This document shows, piece by piece, positions 42,219 to 50,510 of a DNA stretch of 64,000 nt. How positions within the stretch are numbered: position 1 is the first letter of the stretch; every line of letters begins with the position of its first letter. The DNA comes from Lachnospiraceae bacterium (GTDB lineage Bacteria; Bacillota; Clostridia; Lachnospirales; Lachnospiraceae). Position numbers and translations under genes: made by a program. The DNA lies in the NCBI GenBank assembly GCA_017526745.1, contig JAFXQX010000024.1:62001-126000 (forward strand), read 5' to 3'. The notes under the pieces were generated by a model. The model made no database searches. It worked only from the letters and a program-made list of their open reading frames with translations, and had not been told where the DNA came from.

Positions 42219-43610
42219 ATGGTGGCAAGCAAATATGAAGAGGTTCGTCCAGTTACAGTAAGAGTATCTCTGGGAGAAGATGGAGCGATGCAGCTATCGG
42301 GTGACAAGATAACTGCCATGGATAAAAGATACTCAGTAGGAGACAGAATATATCTTAAGAAATCTAAGGAAGGACTTATATTCCAGTCATACCGAGGGAA
42401 CATGTCCCAGGAATGGGATAATATCACCCCCAAGTGGTATAAATACAGTGTTTTGCTGGCAAAGGGTAAATTACCTGAAGAGCTGGAACAGCTATTAAAG
42501 GAAGATGACAACATAGAAACCACAGCTCCAGCAGTAGCACCTACTGATGCGCTTTCAACAGTGTTCTCCGAGGTTAGCGTTAATAGTGATACGACAGTTA
42601 AAGAAGAGATTATACCTACTGTTAACACCAACATGTCAGCTATACCAGATGGACAGGGATTAAAGGAGTTAAAGAAAAAAGCAAAGAAGGGTTCAAATCC
42701 TCAAAAGGCGAAGGAATCCGCTAAAAAACTGGCTGATAAGATACAGGGAGATAAACCTGGCGTGGTTGTTACTGATGACACTGACACTCAAAAGCTTAAA
42801 AGATATCAGGAGGAACCAATATATAGAAGCGCTCGGAATCCTGATGGTAGCTTTACAATTGCCAAAAGCCAGATACATCGTCACAAATATGAAATTAGAG
42901 TATGCGGAGAGCTTAATTCAACTACATTCACAACCAGTGTAAAGGTTTTTCTTGTTGACTGTTATAACGGGAAGGAAAACATTGGTGCATGCAAATCAAT
43001 ACCCACAAGGTCAATAAGGCAAGGTGGTACAAACCTGATTAATCTGATAATGGATTTCGGCAACATTTTTACTATGGCAGAAGCTAATTATGCTAACGGA
43101 AGACTGTTTGTTCTTATAATGAGCGGACAAATGACTATGCAAGACCTTGATAACTATTATAGTTTCAGTCAGACAGTCGATTGGTTCAGGGAATATATAA
43201 CCAAGGGGTTAACCGAAAGAGCTAAGAGCATTGATAATAAAGGATTATGGCATCCGGAAATATACCTTGAGGAAATATCCCACGGACCAAGAAGCGAACT
43301 ACGCGGAAAGCATATTGTCTGTGGTATCTGGCAAAGTGACTTCAAAAAGCTGTATAAATCATTAGTGGATGAAGGGAAAGTTATTATTAAAGAGGCTGAA
43401 TTTCTTAAGCAAGGCAAACAACAGCATATACTGCTTCCAGATGCAGGAAGGGGAGGCGGACAGCATACGCCAGGAGAACCTACCTGTTTGAGATACGGAC
43501 GGAGTAGTACTGAGCGCATACAACGATTCTGCTTTGATAGACGTTCCCTACAAGTGATGTGGAACAAGGAAACAGTATTTAGGTTATTGGGTGGTGGAAC
43601 ATATTGTTAA
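42219..43610 (+). CDS. Large hypothetical protein; 3' end probably frameshifted
   Basis: A 463-residue frame from an ATG with GTGGAGG upstream. The N-terminal 100 residues and a middle block (KVFLVDCYNGKENIGACKSI, NGRLFVLIMSGQMTMQDLD) are protein-like, but no family is recognised. The last about 55 residues (from DAGRGGG) are oddly Arg/Cys-rich. In the +1 frame from 43,441 the sequence instead reads EADSIRQENLPV, a TGA at 43,489, then DTDGVVLSAYNDSALIDVPY, ending at 43,557. So the annotated tail is probably out of frame and the native C-terminus lost. Confidence 0.62.
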   Translation: MVASKYEEVRPVTVRVSLGEDGAMQLSGDKITAMDKRYSVGDRIYLKKSKEGLIFQSYRGNMSQEWDNITPKWYKYSVLLAKGKLPEELEQLLKEDDNIETTAPAVAPTDALSTVFSEVSVNSDTTVKEEIIPTVNTNMSAIPDGQGLKELKKKAKKGSNPQKAKESAKKLADKIQGDKPGVVVTDDTDTQKLKRYQEEPIYRSARNPDGSFTIAKSQIHRHKYEIRVCGELNSTTFTTSVKVFLVDCYNGKENIGACKSIPTRSIRQGGTNLINLIMDFGNIFTMAEANYANGRLFVLIMSGQMTMQDLDNYYSFSQTVDWFREYITKGLTERAKSIDNKGLWHPEIYLEEISHGPRSELRGKHIVCGIWQSDFKKLYKSLVDEGKVIIKEAEFLKQGKQQHILLPDAGRGGGQHTPGEPTCLRYGRSSTERIQRFCFDRRSLQVMWNKETVFRLLGGGTYC

Positions 43611-43624
43611 GGAGGCGAGTTCTT

Positions 43625-44584
43625 ATGTTTAAGTATTATGGGAACAAAGGGAGATTCAGAGCAGAAATAAGGGCGGTTATGCCATTGCGGTTTACAAGTT
43701 ATCTGGAGCTGTGCGGTGGCTTGGCTTCGGTGGCGAGGACGGTTATACCTTCGGGAATAAAGAGAACGGTTGTGGAAAAGGACCCAGGCATGGTTGCTTT
43801 ACTCACTGTTACAAGAGATAGACCAGAAGAGTTTGCGGATGCAATGAGTAAGATTCCATATTGTAGGGAATCCTACGAGCTGGCTGAAGAAATAAGAAAT
43901 CAAGGTTACGTGGCATGTGATGATTTGATGATGGCAGTTTCAAAGAAGATTCTGACTGAAATGTCATACAATGCAGGATGCGGCTCATACCGCGATATAG
44001 ATAAGCATGAAGAGGATGAAAATGAAAGAGAGCGCCTAAAATACTATCTTCGTGCTCAAAAGTACAGGGAACGCTACTATAGGCAGATTGTTCCCGACAT
44101 TTTCAAGATGTCAGAAGAACTGCAGGACATAGACATTGTCCACGATGATTTTATGAATTATCTTGTAAAACTGGATGATGAGGCGAGATTTGTGCTTATT
44201 GACCCACCCTACCGCCCAGCTGTAAGACAGGCAAAACACGGGTACGATGTGGATATGACCGATACAGATCATATCAGGTTTATGCAGGAACTCTTGCGAA
44301 TACATAGTGATGGAAAGTTAAGGGCAAAGGTTATGATATTCGGATATGTTGAGGAAAACCTGACAGAAGACCCTTACTGCAGATATCTATTACCTATAGG
44401 GTTTAGGCTTATCTTTCTCAAAGATATATACCTACCGAGAATAGTCAGAGAGGGCATGGACAGAAAAAAAACAAGGAAGTACGAATGCATCTTTATCAAC
44501 TACGATGAATGCATGGAACAGGATTATGTCACTGAAGACAGAGTGTTCAACTACGAAAAAGTGTTTGGAAATGGAGGAAAATGA
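43625..44584 (+). CDS. DNA adenine methylase, D12 class
   Basis: From the ATG at 43,625 (AAGGAGGCG upstream) it is 319 residues. YYGNKGRFRAEI near the start and YLELCGGLASV fit the SAM-binding part of D12-type N6-adenine methyltransferases. DPPY at 193-196 (FVLIDPPYRP) is catalytic motif IV. It has no restriction partner nearby, so it could be an orphan that protects element DNA or marks replication. The recognition site is unknown. Confidence 0.88.
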   Translation: MFKYYGNKGRFRAEIRAVMPLRFTSYLELCGGLASVARTVIPSGIKRTVVEKDPGMVALLTVTRDRPEEFADAMSKIPYCRESYELAEEIRNQGYVACDDLMMAVSKKILTEMSYNAGCGSYRDIDKHEEDENERERLKYYLRAQKYRERYYRQIVPDIFKMSEELQDIDIVHDDFMNYLVKLDDEARFVLIDPPYRPAVRQAKHGYDVDMTDTDHIRFMQELLRIHSDGKLRAKVMIFGYVEENLTEDPYCRYLLPIGFRLIFLKDIYLPRIVREGMDRKKTRKYECIFINYDECMEQDYVTEDRVFNYEKVFGNGGK

Positions 44585-44586
44585 TT

Positions 44587-44769
44587 ATGGAACAGGTTAA
44601 GTTAGAAAAGGTTCTTATAGATAAGAAGGAACTCATGCAGATTACTGGTTACGGACGTAGAAGAGCCGAGAAATTCGCTGAATTAGCCCATGCAAAAGTT
44701 TACATCGGAAACTCGGTACGTTATTCGGTAGAAAAACTTCGTGATTTTGCCAGAAGAGAAGCGCTTTAG
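44587..44769 (+). CDS. Excisionase-like DNA-binding protein
   Basis: A 60-residue protein from the ATG at 44,587 (a second ATG lies at 44,581), overlapping or abutting the methylase stop. KKELMQITGYGRRRAEKFAELA is a winged-HTH/excisionase segment. Its small size, basic charge and position directly before the integrase fit an Xis or recombination directionality factor. Confidence 0.68.
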   Translation: MEQVKLEKVLIDKKELMQITGYGRRRAEKFAELAHAKVYIGNSVRYSVEKLRDFARREAL

Positions 44770-44840
44770 GTGATTGTTGACAGGGCGACTGAGGGGCGTT
44801 ACCATAGCCGCCCAATAATATGATAGGGAGGTATAACAAT

Positions 44841-46154
44841 ATGTCAAGGACAGCAAAAAGGAAAAGTCGAGACGGTCGCGTACTACCTGACGGCGTATCT
44901 GAAAGAGCCGATGGCCGGTTCATATATAGATACCAACTTTACGGGAAGCCCCACTATATCTATGATAGAGACCTTAATGGTTTAAAAGCCAAGATATCAC
45001 AGCTGCAAGTGGACATGACGCTGGGTAAGAACATGGATATTTCAAAACTCAGCCTGGACGAATGGTACCCACAGTACCTGGAAACTTTTAAAAAGAATAA
45101 GGTTAAAGATTGTTCATATCTGAACATGCAACAATACTATCATTGGTATATAGAGGATACAACCGTGGGAGTAACACCCATATGCAATCTGAAACGAGCG
45201 CAGCTTGTGGCGCATTTTCAGAAGCTTGCAGATGATAAGGGTCTGGCACATGGAACATTAAGGTCATTGGCATCTATGCTTTATAACAGTCTTCAACAGG
45301 TTGTATATGAAAAGGGAACATTGGTGAATCCGGCGACAGAGATTATGAAGGATGTTAAGGCAAGACCTGTTGACACAAGAGAAGCCCTTTCAGAAAAGCA
45401 GGTGGCAGTATTATTTGAATTTTTGCAACAGGAGGGATATCAAAAGGTCTATCTGCCGATTATAGGAATACTTATAGGAACAGGCCTAAGATATGGCGAA
45501 TGTGTTGGACTCACCTGGTCTGACATTGATTTTGAGAGGGGAATTCTTCATATTAATAAGACGCTCAATTACAGACAGAGGGTTAAGGGAGGACCACATG
45601 AGTATTTCTGTACGCAAGGCAAAACCAAGAATGCTACTCGTGACATCTATATAAATAAGGAACTCTTAGGTCTTATGGAGATACAACGTAAGTATCACAG
45701 GGATATGAGAATAAGGAATGACTTCAAAACGGATATCTATAATGATAAGGGTGAGATTGTTGGTACTGCTAAAGGATTCATATTCACTTCAAAGCTGGGG
45801 AAGCCTTTCACCCATGAAGGATTTCAAAGGATACTTAGGAATATGATAAAGAAGATAAATGTCTGGCAGGCAAAGGAGGTGGATGAGCCGATACAGATTG
45901 ATGAAGATATCACACCCCATTATTTCAGACACACATTTTGTACAAGAGTGGTTGAGGACATGATGAAATCCGAGAACAAGGACTATGAGCGTTTGAAGAT
46001 TCTGATGGGTCACAGTTCAATAAAGACATCTATTGATATATACACAACTATCAGCGAGGACTTGGCTAAGAAGAACTGGTCTAAGGCACCAACGCTTTTT
46101 ACACTTCAGAAAACAAAGGCTGACACAAAAGAGGGTAAAAAGAGATGTAAATAA
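44841..46154 (+). CDS. int: Tyrosine integrase
   Basis: From the ATG at 44,841 (GGGAGG upstream) the protein is 437 residues. The N-terminus has an AP2-like arm-binding region (RDGRVLPDGVSERADGRFIY) followed by a SAM-like core-binding domain (about 70-170). The catalytic domain has Arg in GTGLRYGECVGL, His-x2-Arg in HYFRHTF, GHSS, and the nucleophile Tyr in SIDIYTTI. It is adjacent to attR in rpsR, as expected for the recombinase that inserted this element. Confidence 0.95.
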   Translation: MSRTAKRKSRDGRVLPDGVSERADGRFIYRYQLYGKPHYIYDRDLNGLKAKISQLQVDMTLGKNMDISKLSLDEWYPQYLETFKKNKVKDCSYLNMQQYYHWYIEDTTVGVTPICNLKRAQLVAHFQKLADDKGLAHGTLRSLASMLYNSLQQVVYEKGTLVNPATEIMKDVKARPVDTREALSEKQVAVLFEFLQQEGYQKVYLPIIGILIGTGLRYGECVGLTWSDIDFERGILHINKTLNYRQRVKGGPHEYFCTQGKTKNATRDIYINKELLGLMEIQRKYHRDMRIRNDFKTDIYNDKGEIVGTAKGFIFTSKLGKPFTHEGFQRILRNMIKKINVWQAKEVDEPIQIDEDITPHYFRHTFCTRVVEDMMKSENKDYERLKILMGHSSIKTSIDIYTTISEDLAKKNWSKAPTLFTLQKTKADTKEGKKRCK

Positions 46155-46171
46155 CAGGTGCTACATAGGTG

Positions 46172-46250
46172 TTTTGACACAACATTGACTCATAATATTG
46201 TTGCAAAGGGTACCGGCATGGTGTATTATGATTAAGCGCTGCGACACAAC
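46172..46250 (+). repeat. Integrase arm-type sites, right end
   Basis: TTTTGACACAACATTGACTCA-type sequence lies at 46,172-46,192, with a further GACACAAC at 46,243-46,250. They match the left-end repeats at 27,068-27,099. Confidence 0.6.
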
Positions 46251-46302
46251 GTATATGTAAAACAGGTGGATGGAGCATATATGGTATCCAAGTCTTTGCA
46301 TA

Positions 46303-46330
46303 TAGCATTAATGCCTTATACAGCAGATTA
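46303..46330 (+). repeat. attR, right attachment repeat and rpsR remnant
   Basis: This 28-base copy matches the rpsR 3' end at 25 positions and, read from the ATG at 46,281, encodes a peptide ending IALMPYTAD. The preserved amino-acid sequence with silent changes is expected for the displaced original chromosomal end or the incoming one. Confidence 0.75.
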
Positions 46331-46357
46331 ATGTCGTAAGAAACGAATAAAACACAT

Positions 46358-46390
46358 GACCGTCGGTTTTCGGACCGGCGGTCTTTTATT
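46358..46390 (+). terminator. Original rpsF-ssb-rpsR operon terminator, displaced
   Basis: GACCGTCGG (46,358-46,366) pairs with CCGGCGGTC (46,375-46,383; one G-U), followed by TTTTATTT. It lies 28 bases after attR, where the terminator of an uninterrupted rpsR would be. Confidence 0.7.
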
Positions 46391-46418
46391 TGACATTTGA
46401 TATATGAAAAGATAAACT
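46390..46418 (+). promoter_or_regulatory. Predicted sigma-A promoter for the acyl-CoA ligase gene
   Basis: TTGACA (46,390-46,395) and TAAACT (46,413-46,418) are 17 bases apart, 60 bases before the start codon. Confidence 0.6.
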
Positions 46419-46477
46419 ATTCTTTGTATGCATAATCGCTTTAAAGCGCTAAAGAATAATCAATTGGAGGTTACAAA

Positions 46478-48112
46478 ATGCCGATCACAAAGCTTTTGGA
46501 GAACAATGCCGACAAGTATCCGAACGATGTCGCTCTTATCGAGATAAATCCCAAGATCAAGGAAAACAGAAGAGTCACATGGAAAGAATACGAACTCATC
46601 GAGAGTACGAAAAAAGAGTCCTACCGCCGGGAGATCACGTGGAGCGTATTTGACGAGAAGGCAAACCGCTTCGCAAATTATCTTATCGGAAGAGGGATCA
46701 AAAAAGGCGAGAAGGTCGGAATCATCATGATGAATTGCCTCGAGTGGCTGCCGATATATTTCGGCGTGTTAAAGACTGGGGCACTGGCCGTGCCGTTTAA
46801 CTTCAGGTATTCTTCGGACGAGATAATGTACTGTGCAAAGCTGTCGCAGATAGATGTTCTGGTGTTCGGACCCGAATTCATCGGCCGTATCGAAGAGATA
46901 TGCGATGAGCTTTCCAAAAAAAGACTGCTTATATATGTCGGAGACAACTGTCCGACGTTTGCGGATGATTACAAGGAAGCGGTTGCGAACTGTTCCAGCA
47001 TAAGACCCGATATTGCGATAGAGGATGATGATGAAGCCGCCATCTATTTTTCGTCCGGTACGACGGGATTTCCGAAGGCGATACTGCATAAACACCGTTC
47101 GCTGATGCATTCCGCAGTCTGCGAACAGAATCACCACGGACAGCAGAGGGATGACGTATTCCTTCTGATCCCGCCGCTGTATCACACGGGAGCAAAGATG
47201 CACTGGTTCGGAAGCCTGCTTTCGGCATCGAAGGCCGTCCTGTTACAGGGAACCGCACCGGATCTCATACTCGATGCGGTATCAAAAGAAAAGTGTACGA
47301 TAGTCTGGCTGCTCGTTCCGTGGGCGCAGGATATTCTTGAAGCGATCGAAAGCGGGAAGGTAAACCTTTCGGATTACAAACTTGATCAGTGGAGACTTAT
47401 GCATATCGGTGCACAGCCTGTTCCGAGGAGCCTGATCAAAAAATGGAAAGAGATCTTCCCGAACCACCAGTATGACACGAACTACGGTCTTTCCGAATCG
47501 ATCGGACCCGGCTGTGTGCATCTTGGTGTTGAGAATATTGACAAGGTCGGCTACATAGGAAAGGCCGGCTACGGATGGGAGACGAAGATCGTCGGCGAGG
47601 ACAAACAGCCCGTTGCCCAGGGACAGGTCAGCGAACTTGCGGTCAAAGGTCCCGGAGTTATGGAGTGTTACTATCATGATCCCAAGTCAACAAAAGAAGT
47701 GCTCATCGACGGGTGGCTTTATACAGGGGATATGGCGACAACGGATGAGGATGGGTTCATAATGCTCGTAGACCGTAAGAAAGATGTCATCATAAGCGGA
47801 GGCGAAAATATCTATCCGGTTCAGATAGAAGACTTCATCAGGACAAATGAGGCGGTTCATGATGTGGCTGTCATCGGTGTTCCGGATCACAGACTCGGAG
47901 AGGTCAGCCTTGCGATAATCGAGCTAAAAAAGGACTATGTTCTTACCGAGGAAGAAATGAGTGAATTCTGCATGGCGCTTCCCAGATATAAGAGGCCCCG
48001 TAAGATCGTTTTCGCGGATATCCCGCGTAACCCTACCGGCAAGATCGAGAAGCCGAAGCTTCGTGAGATATACGGAGGCAAGGGACTCGTCGAGGCTCAG
48101 AATCTAGGATGA
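46478..48112 (+). CDS. AMP-forming acyl-CoA ligase
   Basis: The 544-residue protein is an ANL-superfamily adenylating enzyme. FSSGTTGFPKA is the ATP-binding P-loop motif, YGLSES the A5 motif, GWLYTGDMATTDEDGF the A7-A8 region and PTGKIEKPKLRE the A10 lysine. An unusual extra block (about residues 20-55) resembles a two-part start of long/medium-chain fatty acid ligases. It would activate a carboxylate as acyl-AMP then acyl-CoA. It lies alone, so the substrate is unknown. Confidence 0.9.
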   Translation: MPITKLLENNADKYPNDVALIEINPKIKENRRVTWKEYELIESTKKESYRREITWSVFDEKANRFANYLIGRGIKKGEKVGIIMMNCLEWLPIYFGVLKTGALAVPFNFRYSSDEIMYCAKLSQIDVLVFGPEFIGRIEEICDELSKKRLLIYVGDNCPTFADDYKEAVANCSSIRPDIAIEDDDEAAIYFSSGTTGFPKAILHKHRSLMHSAVCEQNHHGQQRDDVFLLIPPLYHTGAKMHWFGSLLSASKAVLLQGTAPDLILDAVSKEKCTIVWLLVPWAQDILEAIESGKVNLSDYKLDQWRLMHIGAQPVPRSLIKKWKEIFPNHQYDTNYGLSESIGPGCVHLGVENIDKVGYIGKAGYGWETKIVGEDKQPVAQGQVSELAVKGPGVMECYYHDPKSTKEVLIDGWLYTGDMATTDEDGFIMLVDRKKDVIISGGENIYPVQIEDFIRTNEAVHDVAVIGVPDHRLGEVSLAIIELKKDYVLTEEEMSEFCMALPRYKRPRKIVFADIPRNPTGKIEKPKLREIYGGKGLVEAQNLG

Positions 48113-48146
48113 TGATGTTTGTACACGCAGAGGGATGGTAAATAAT

Positions 48147-49931
48147 ATGGGATATAACGGTTCAAAACAGGCAAGACGCAGACGAAAGCGCAGAAAGAAA
48201 ATACTTGAAGCAGTACTGCCGGTCGCGGTAGCTGTCGTACTTATTGCGATCATAGCTCTGCTGTCGTTTAAGTTTACGGACTGGTTCGATGATTTTTCGT
48301 ATTCAAGCAAAAAGGCGGATCTTTACGAATACTTCGGGATCTCAAAGGAGGATTCGGACAAGGCCGTAGTTGTGGAAGACGGCGAGATCACTGACGGGCG
48401 GATCACGGTAAAGGACGGAAGGCTGTACCTTCCGTATGAAGACGTGATAAGCAGGTACAACAAAAATTTCTACTGGGAAGCCGCTGATGAAAAGCTCCTT
48501 TACACAACCGGAGACGGAGTATATTCCGCAGTTCCGGGCGACAACTACTATTCGCTTGAAGGAAGCGGTATCCAGGCCGGATATCCGGTATGCTACAAAG
48601 ACGGCGAGATACTGATGGTCTGTCTTGACTACGTGAAGGTTTTCACCAATTTCGAATACAGACTGTTTGGCGGAAATGATGAGCCGTATCGTGCCGAGAT
48701 CAAGACCGACTGGGGAACGCAGGTCGTTGCGGACGTGACAAAAGATAAGGTCTGCATCCGTTTGCACGACGATAAGGAAAGCGATGTTTTAAAAGAGCTC
48801 AGAAAGGGCAGCACCGTTATTATAGACGATTCTCAAGGCGAGAAGTGGGTGAAAGTTTCTTCCGATGATCTTATCACGGGCTACATAGAGACAAAGCATC
48901 TCGGGGATAAGTATGATCGCGCCGAAACACCGGTGAACAACGTTGCCCCCATTACCGTAACTCCGGTTGCCGACTACTCCAAACCCCTTGTTCTTGCATG
49001 GCATAATGTTACGGGTGACAGCTCGACATCGTCGCTTAAGGATAACGAAAAATATCTTTCATATATCAATACGATCTCACCGACATGGTTCTCCCTTCTT
49101 GATGATGAGGGTACGATAGAGTCCCTGGCGTCTTCCTCATATGTGGAAACGTGTCATGCAAAAGGCGTTAAAGTATGGGGTCTTGTGAGTAACCTCACAC
49201 ATCCCGAGGTCAGCACCTCGGCAGTTCTGTCGGATCCGGCAAAGCGTGCATATGTTACGGAGCAGCTTCTTGCATATGCGGCTCAGTTCGATCTTGACGG
49301 GATCAACATCGATTTTGAATCCGTATCAGGTGAGGACGGCCCTGCCTTTATCCAGTTCGTGAGGGAATTTACGCTTAAGGCTCATGAGAAGGGTCTTGTC
49401 GTTTCGGTTGACAACTACGTTCCCAAGGAATACACGATGCATTATGATCGCGAGGAACAGGGTGTGTTTGCCGACTATGTCATCATCATGGGATATGATG
49501 AGCATACGAGCGGCTCGGAGGAAGCCGGTTCGGTGGCATCCCTTGATTTTGTTCTTGAGGGAATAGAAAAAACGCTCGAAGATGTTCCGAAGGAAAAGGT
49601 CATAAACGCCCTTCCTTTCTATGTGAGATACTGGACGGTAGACGAGAACGGGCAGATCCTTGACATGCAGACGCTTCCCATGGCAAAAGGCGAGGAAACC
49701 GTGGCGGCAGCCGGAGCGGTACCTGTATGGGACGATGCGACTGCGCAGAATTATGCCGAGTGGAAAGCGGAAGGCGCGACCAATAAGATATGGCTTGAAG
49801 ACGCCAAGTCTCTTCAGGCAAAGCTCGAGGTCATGAAGGCTCATGATATAGGAGGCGTTGCTGCATGGCAGCTTGCGTTTGCGACCGAGGAAGCATTTTC
49901 CGTTGTGGACGGATATTATCCGCCGCAATGA
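48147..49931 (+). CDS. Membrane-anchored family 18 glycoside hydrolase with SH3-like domain
   Basis: From the ATG at 48,147 (AGAGGG 12 bases upstream) the protein is 594 residues, with a very basic start and one transmembrane helix (VLPVAVAVVLIAIIALLSF). An N-terminal copper-amine-oxidase-like/SH3 region follows (about 60-265; DDKESDVLKELRKGSTVII is the SH3 edge), then a GH18 barrel (280-594). DLDGINIDFES carries the catalytic DxxDxE and MGYDE and AWQL complete the barrel. It probably cuts N-acetylglucosamine-containing wall or spore glycans (YaaH/SleL-like). Confidence 0.88.
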   Translation: MGYNGSKQARRRRKRRKKILEAVLPVAVAVVLIAIIALLSFKFTDWFDDFSYSSKKADLYEYFGISKEDSDKAVVVEDGEITDGRITVKDGRLYLPYEDVISRYNKNFYWEAADEKLLYTTGDGVYSAVPGDNYYSLEGSGIQAGYPVCYKDGEILMVCLDYVKVFTNFEYRLFGGNDEPYRAEIKTDWGTQVVADVTKDKVCIRLHDDKESDVLKELRKGSTVIIDDSQGEKWVKVSSDDLITGYIETKHLGDKYDRAETPVNNVAPITVTPVADYSKPLVLAWHNVTGDSSTSSLKDNEKYLSYINTISPTWFSLLDDEGTIESLASSSYVETCHAKGVKVWGLVSNLTHPEVSTSAVLSDPAKRAYVTEQLLAYAAQFDLDGINIDFESVSGEDGPAFIQFVREFTLKAHEKGLVVSVDNYVPKEYTMHYDREEQGVFADYVIIMGYDEHTSGSEEAGSVASLDFVLEGIEKTLEDVPKEKVINALPFYVRYWTVDENGQILDMQTLPMAKGEETVAAAGAVPVWDDATAQNYAEWKAEGATNKIWLEDAKSLQAKLEVMKAHDIGGVAAWQLAFATEEAFSVVDGYYPPQ

Positions 49932-49957
49932 TCATCAGGATATAAACAGCTGCGAAC

Positions 49958-50019
49958 AAAGGTCCCTCCGTTTTCACATCACGGTATCGGAAAACTCATT
50001 TTGATCGGAAGGACCTTTT
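49958..50019 (+). terminator. Terminator-like hairpin after GH18
   Basis: AAAGGTCC (49,958-49,965) pairs with GGACCTTT (50,011-50,018), enclosing CCG/CGG pairings and followed by TTTTG. Confidence 0.55.
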
Positions 50020-50084
50020 GTGCAGCCGCAAAAGGTACCTGCATTTATTGACAAGTACTGTGATACAATTTAAGACCGCGCTTC

Positions 50085-50427
50085 GCGTGTGGGGGATATA
50101 CTTTTGCTTTTGGTTGAAAATGTAACCTTTTGAATCTTAAAACGAACAACCTTTTTACATTATGAAAATCAGGGGAGCTATCGAAAGATCAATAATTTCG
50201 TCGATTTGTCCGGGGAATCCCCGAATAGATACTCCTGATATGAGTAAACTCCTGTGTTCACAGGAAATTCACTGGAAATAATAAGACATATATCTTAAAA
50301 TATAGATAAGAGATATGAATATCCTCTACCCTCCTTTCGCCACTGATTGCGAAGGAGCGATCTCAATTTCGGATTATAGCAGAGACGAAAGACCTAATCA
50401 ACCACTACATATTGTGGTGAGGGATTT
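50085..50427 (+). ncRNA. Candidate structured RNA upstream of mecA
   Basis: The 579-base gap before mecA holds several stems: ATCAGG/CCTGAT (50,168 and 50,234), CGGGG-AAT-CCCCG (50,211-50,223), CCTGTG/CACAGG (50,251-50,264) and a CTCC-TTCGC/GCGAAGGAG hairpin (near 50,331-50,357). It ends with ACCAC/GTGGT plus GAGGGA and a seven-T run. The dense pairing and terminal T run suggest a non-coding RNA or long leader with terminator. I could not match it to 6S, tmRNA, RNase P or SRP RNA, so the class is unknown. Confidence 0.35.
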
Positions 50428-50510
50428 TTTTCAAAAAGACTATTTGACTTTTGATTATTGCCGATATATAACATATAGATAATCTTGAACAGCAGACGGG
50501 AGGTGAACAC

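Larger units (their letters stand above)
26999..46330 (+). mobile_element. Integrative element inserted in the 3' end of rpsR
   Basis: The element is bounded by 28-base repeats (26,999-27,026 and 46,303-46,330; 25 identical) derived from the rpsR C-terminus. Both ends carry TTTTGACACAAC-type repeats. A tyrosine integrase (44,841) and a small excisionase-like gene sit at the right end, as expected. The interior is clearly more AT-rich than the flanks and is full of small unknown genes and decayed fragments. No relaxase, coupling protein, type IV secretion, capsid or packaging gene was recognised, so it may be a mobilisable island or satellite. Confidence 0.85.

Noticed and set aside
29640-42870. 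Recurrent CAATAGCCA-type motif in the element
   Set aside because: Most copies fall in coding sequence for Ile-Ala-Lys and the spacing and ends vary; a dispersed functional repeat could not be supported.
27028-46302. Conjugation or prophage genes in the element
   Set aside because: No relaxase, VirD4/VirB4-type ATPase, terminase, portal or capsid motif was found in any long frame; the element was therefore called only integrative.
50085-50427. tmRNA, 6S, RNase P or SRP RNA in the mecA gap
   Set aside because: The conserved sequences of these RNAs (for example the tmRNA T-arm and CCA end, RNase P GGAAAGTCC segment) are not present.
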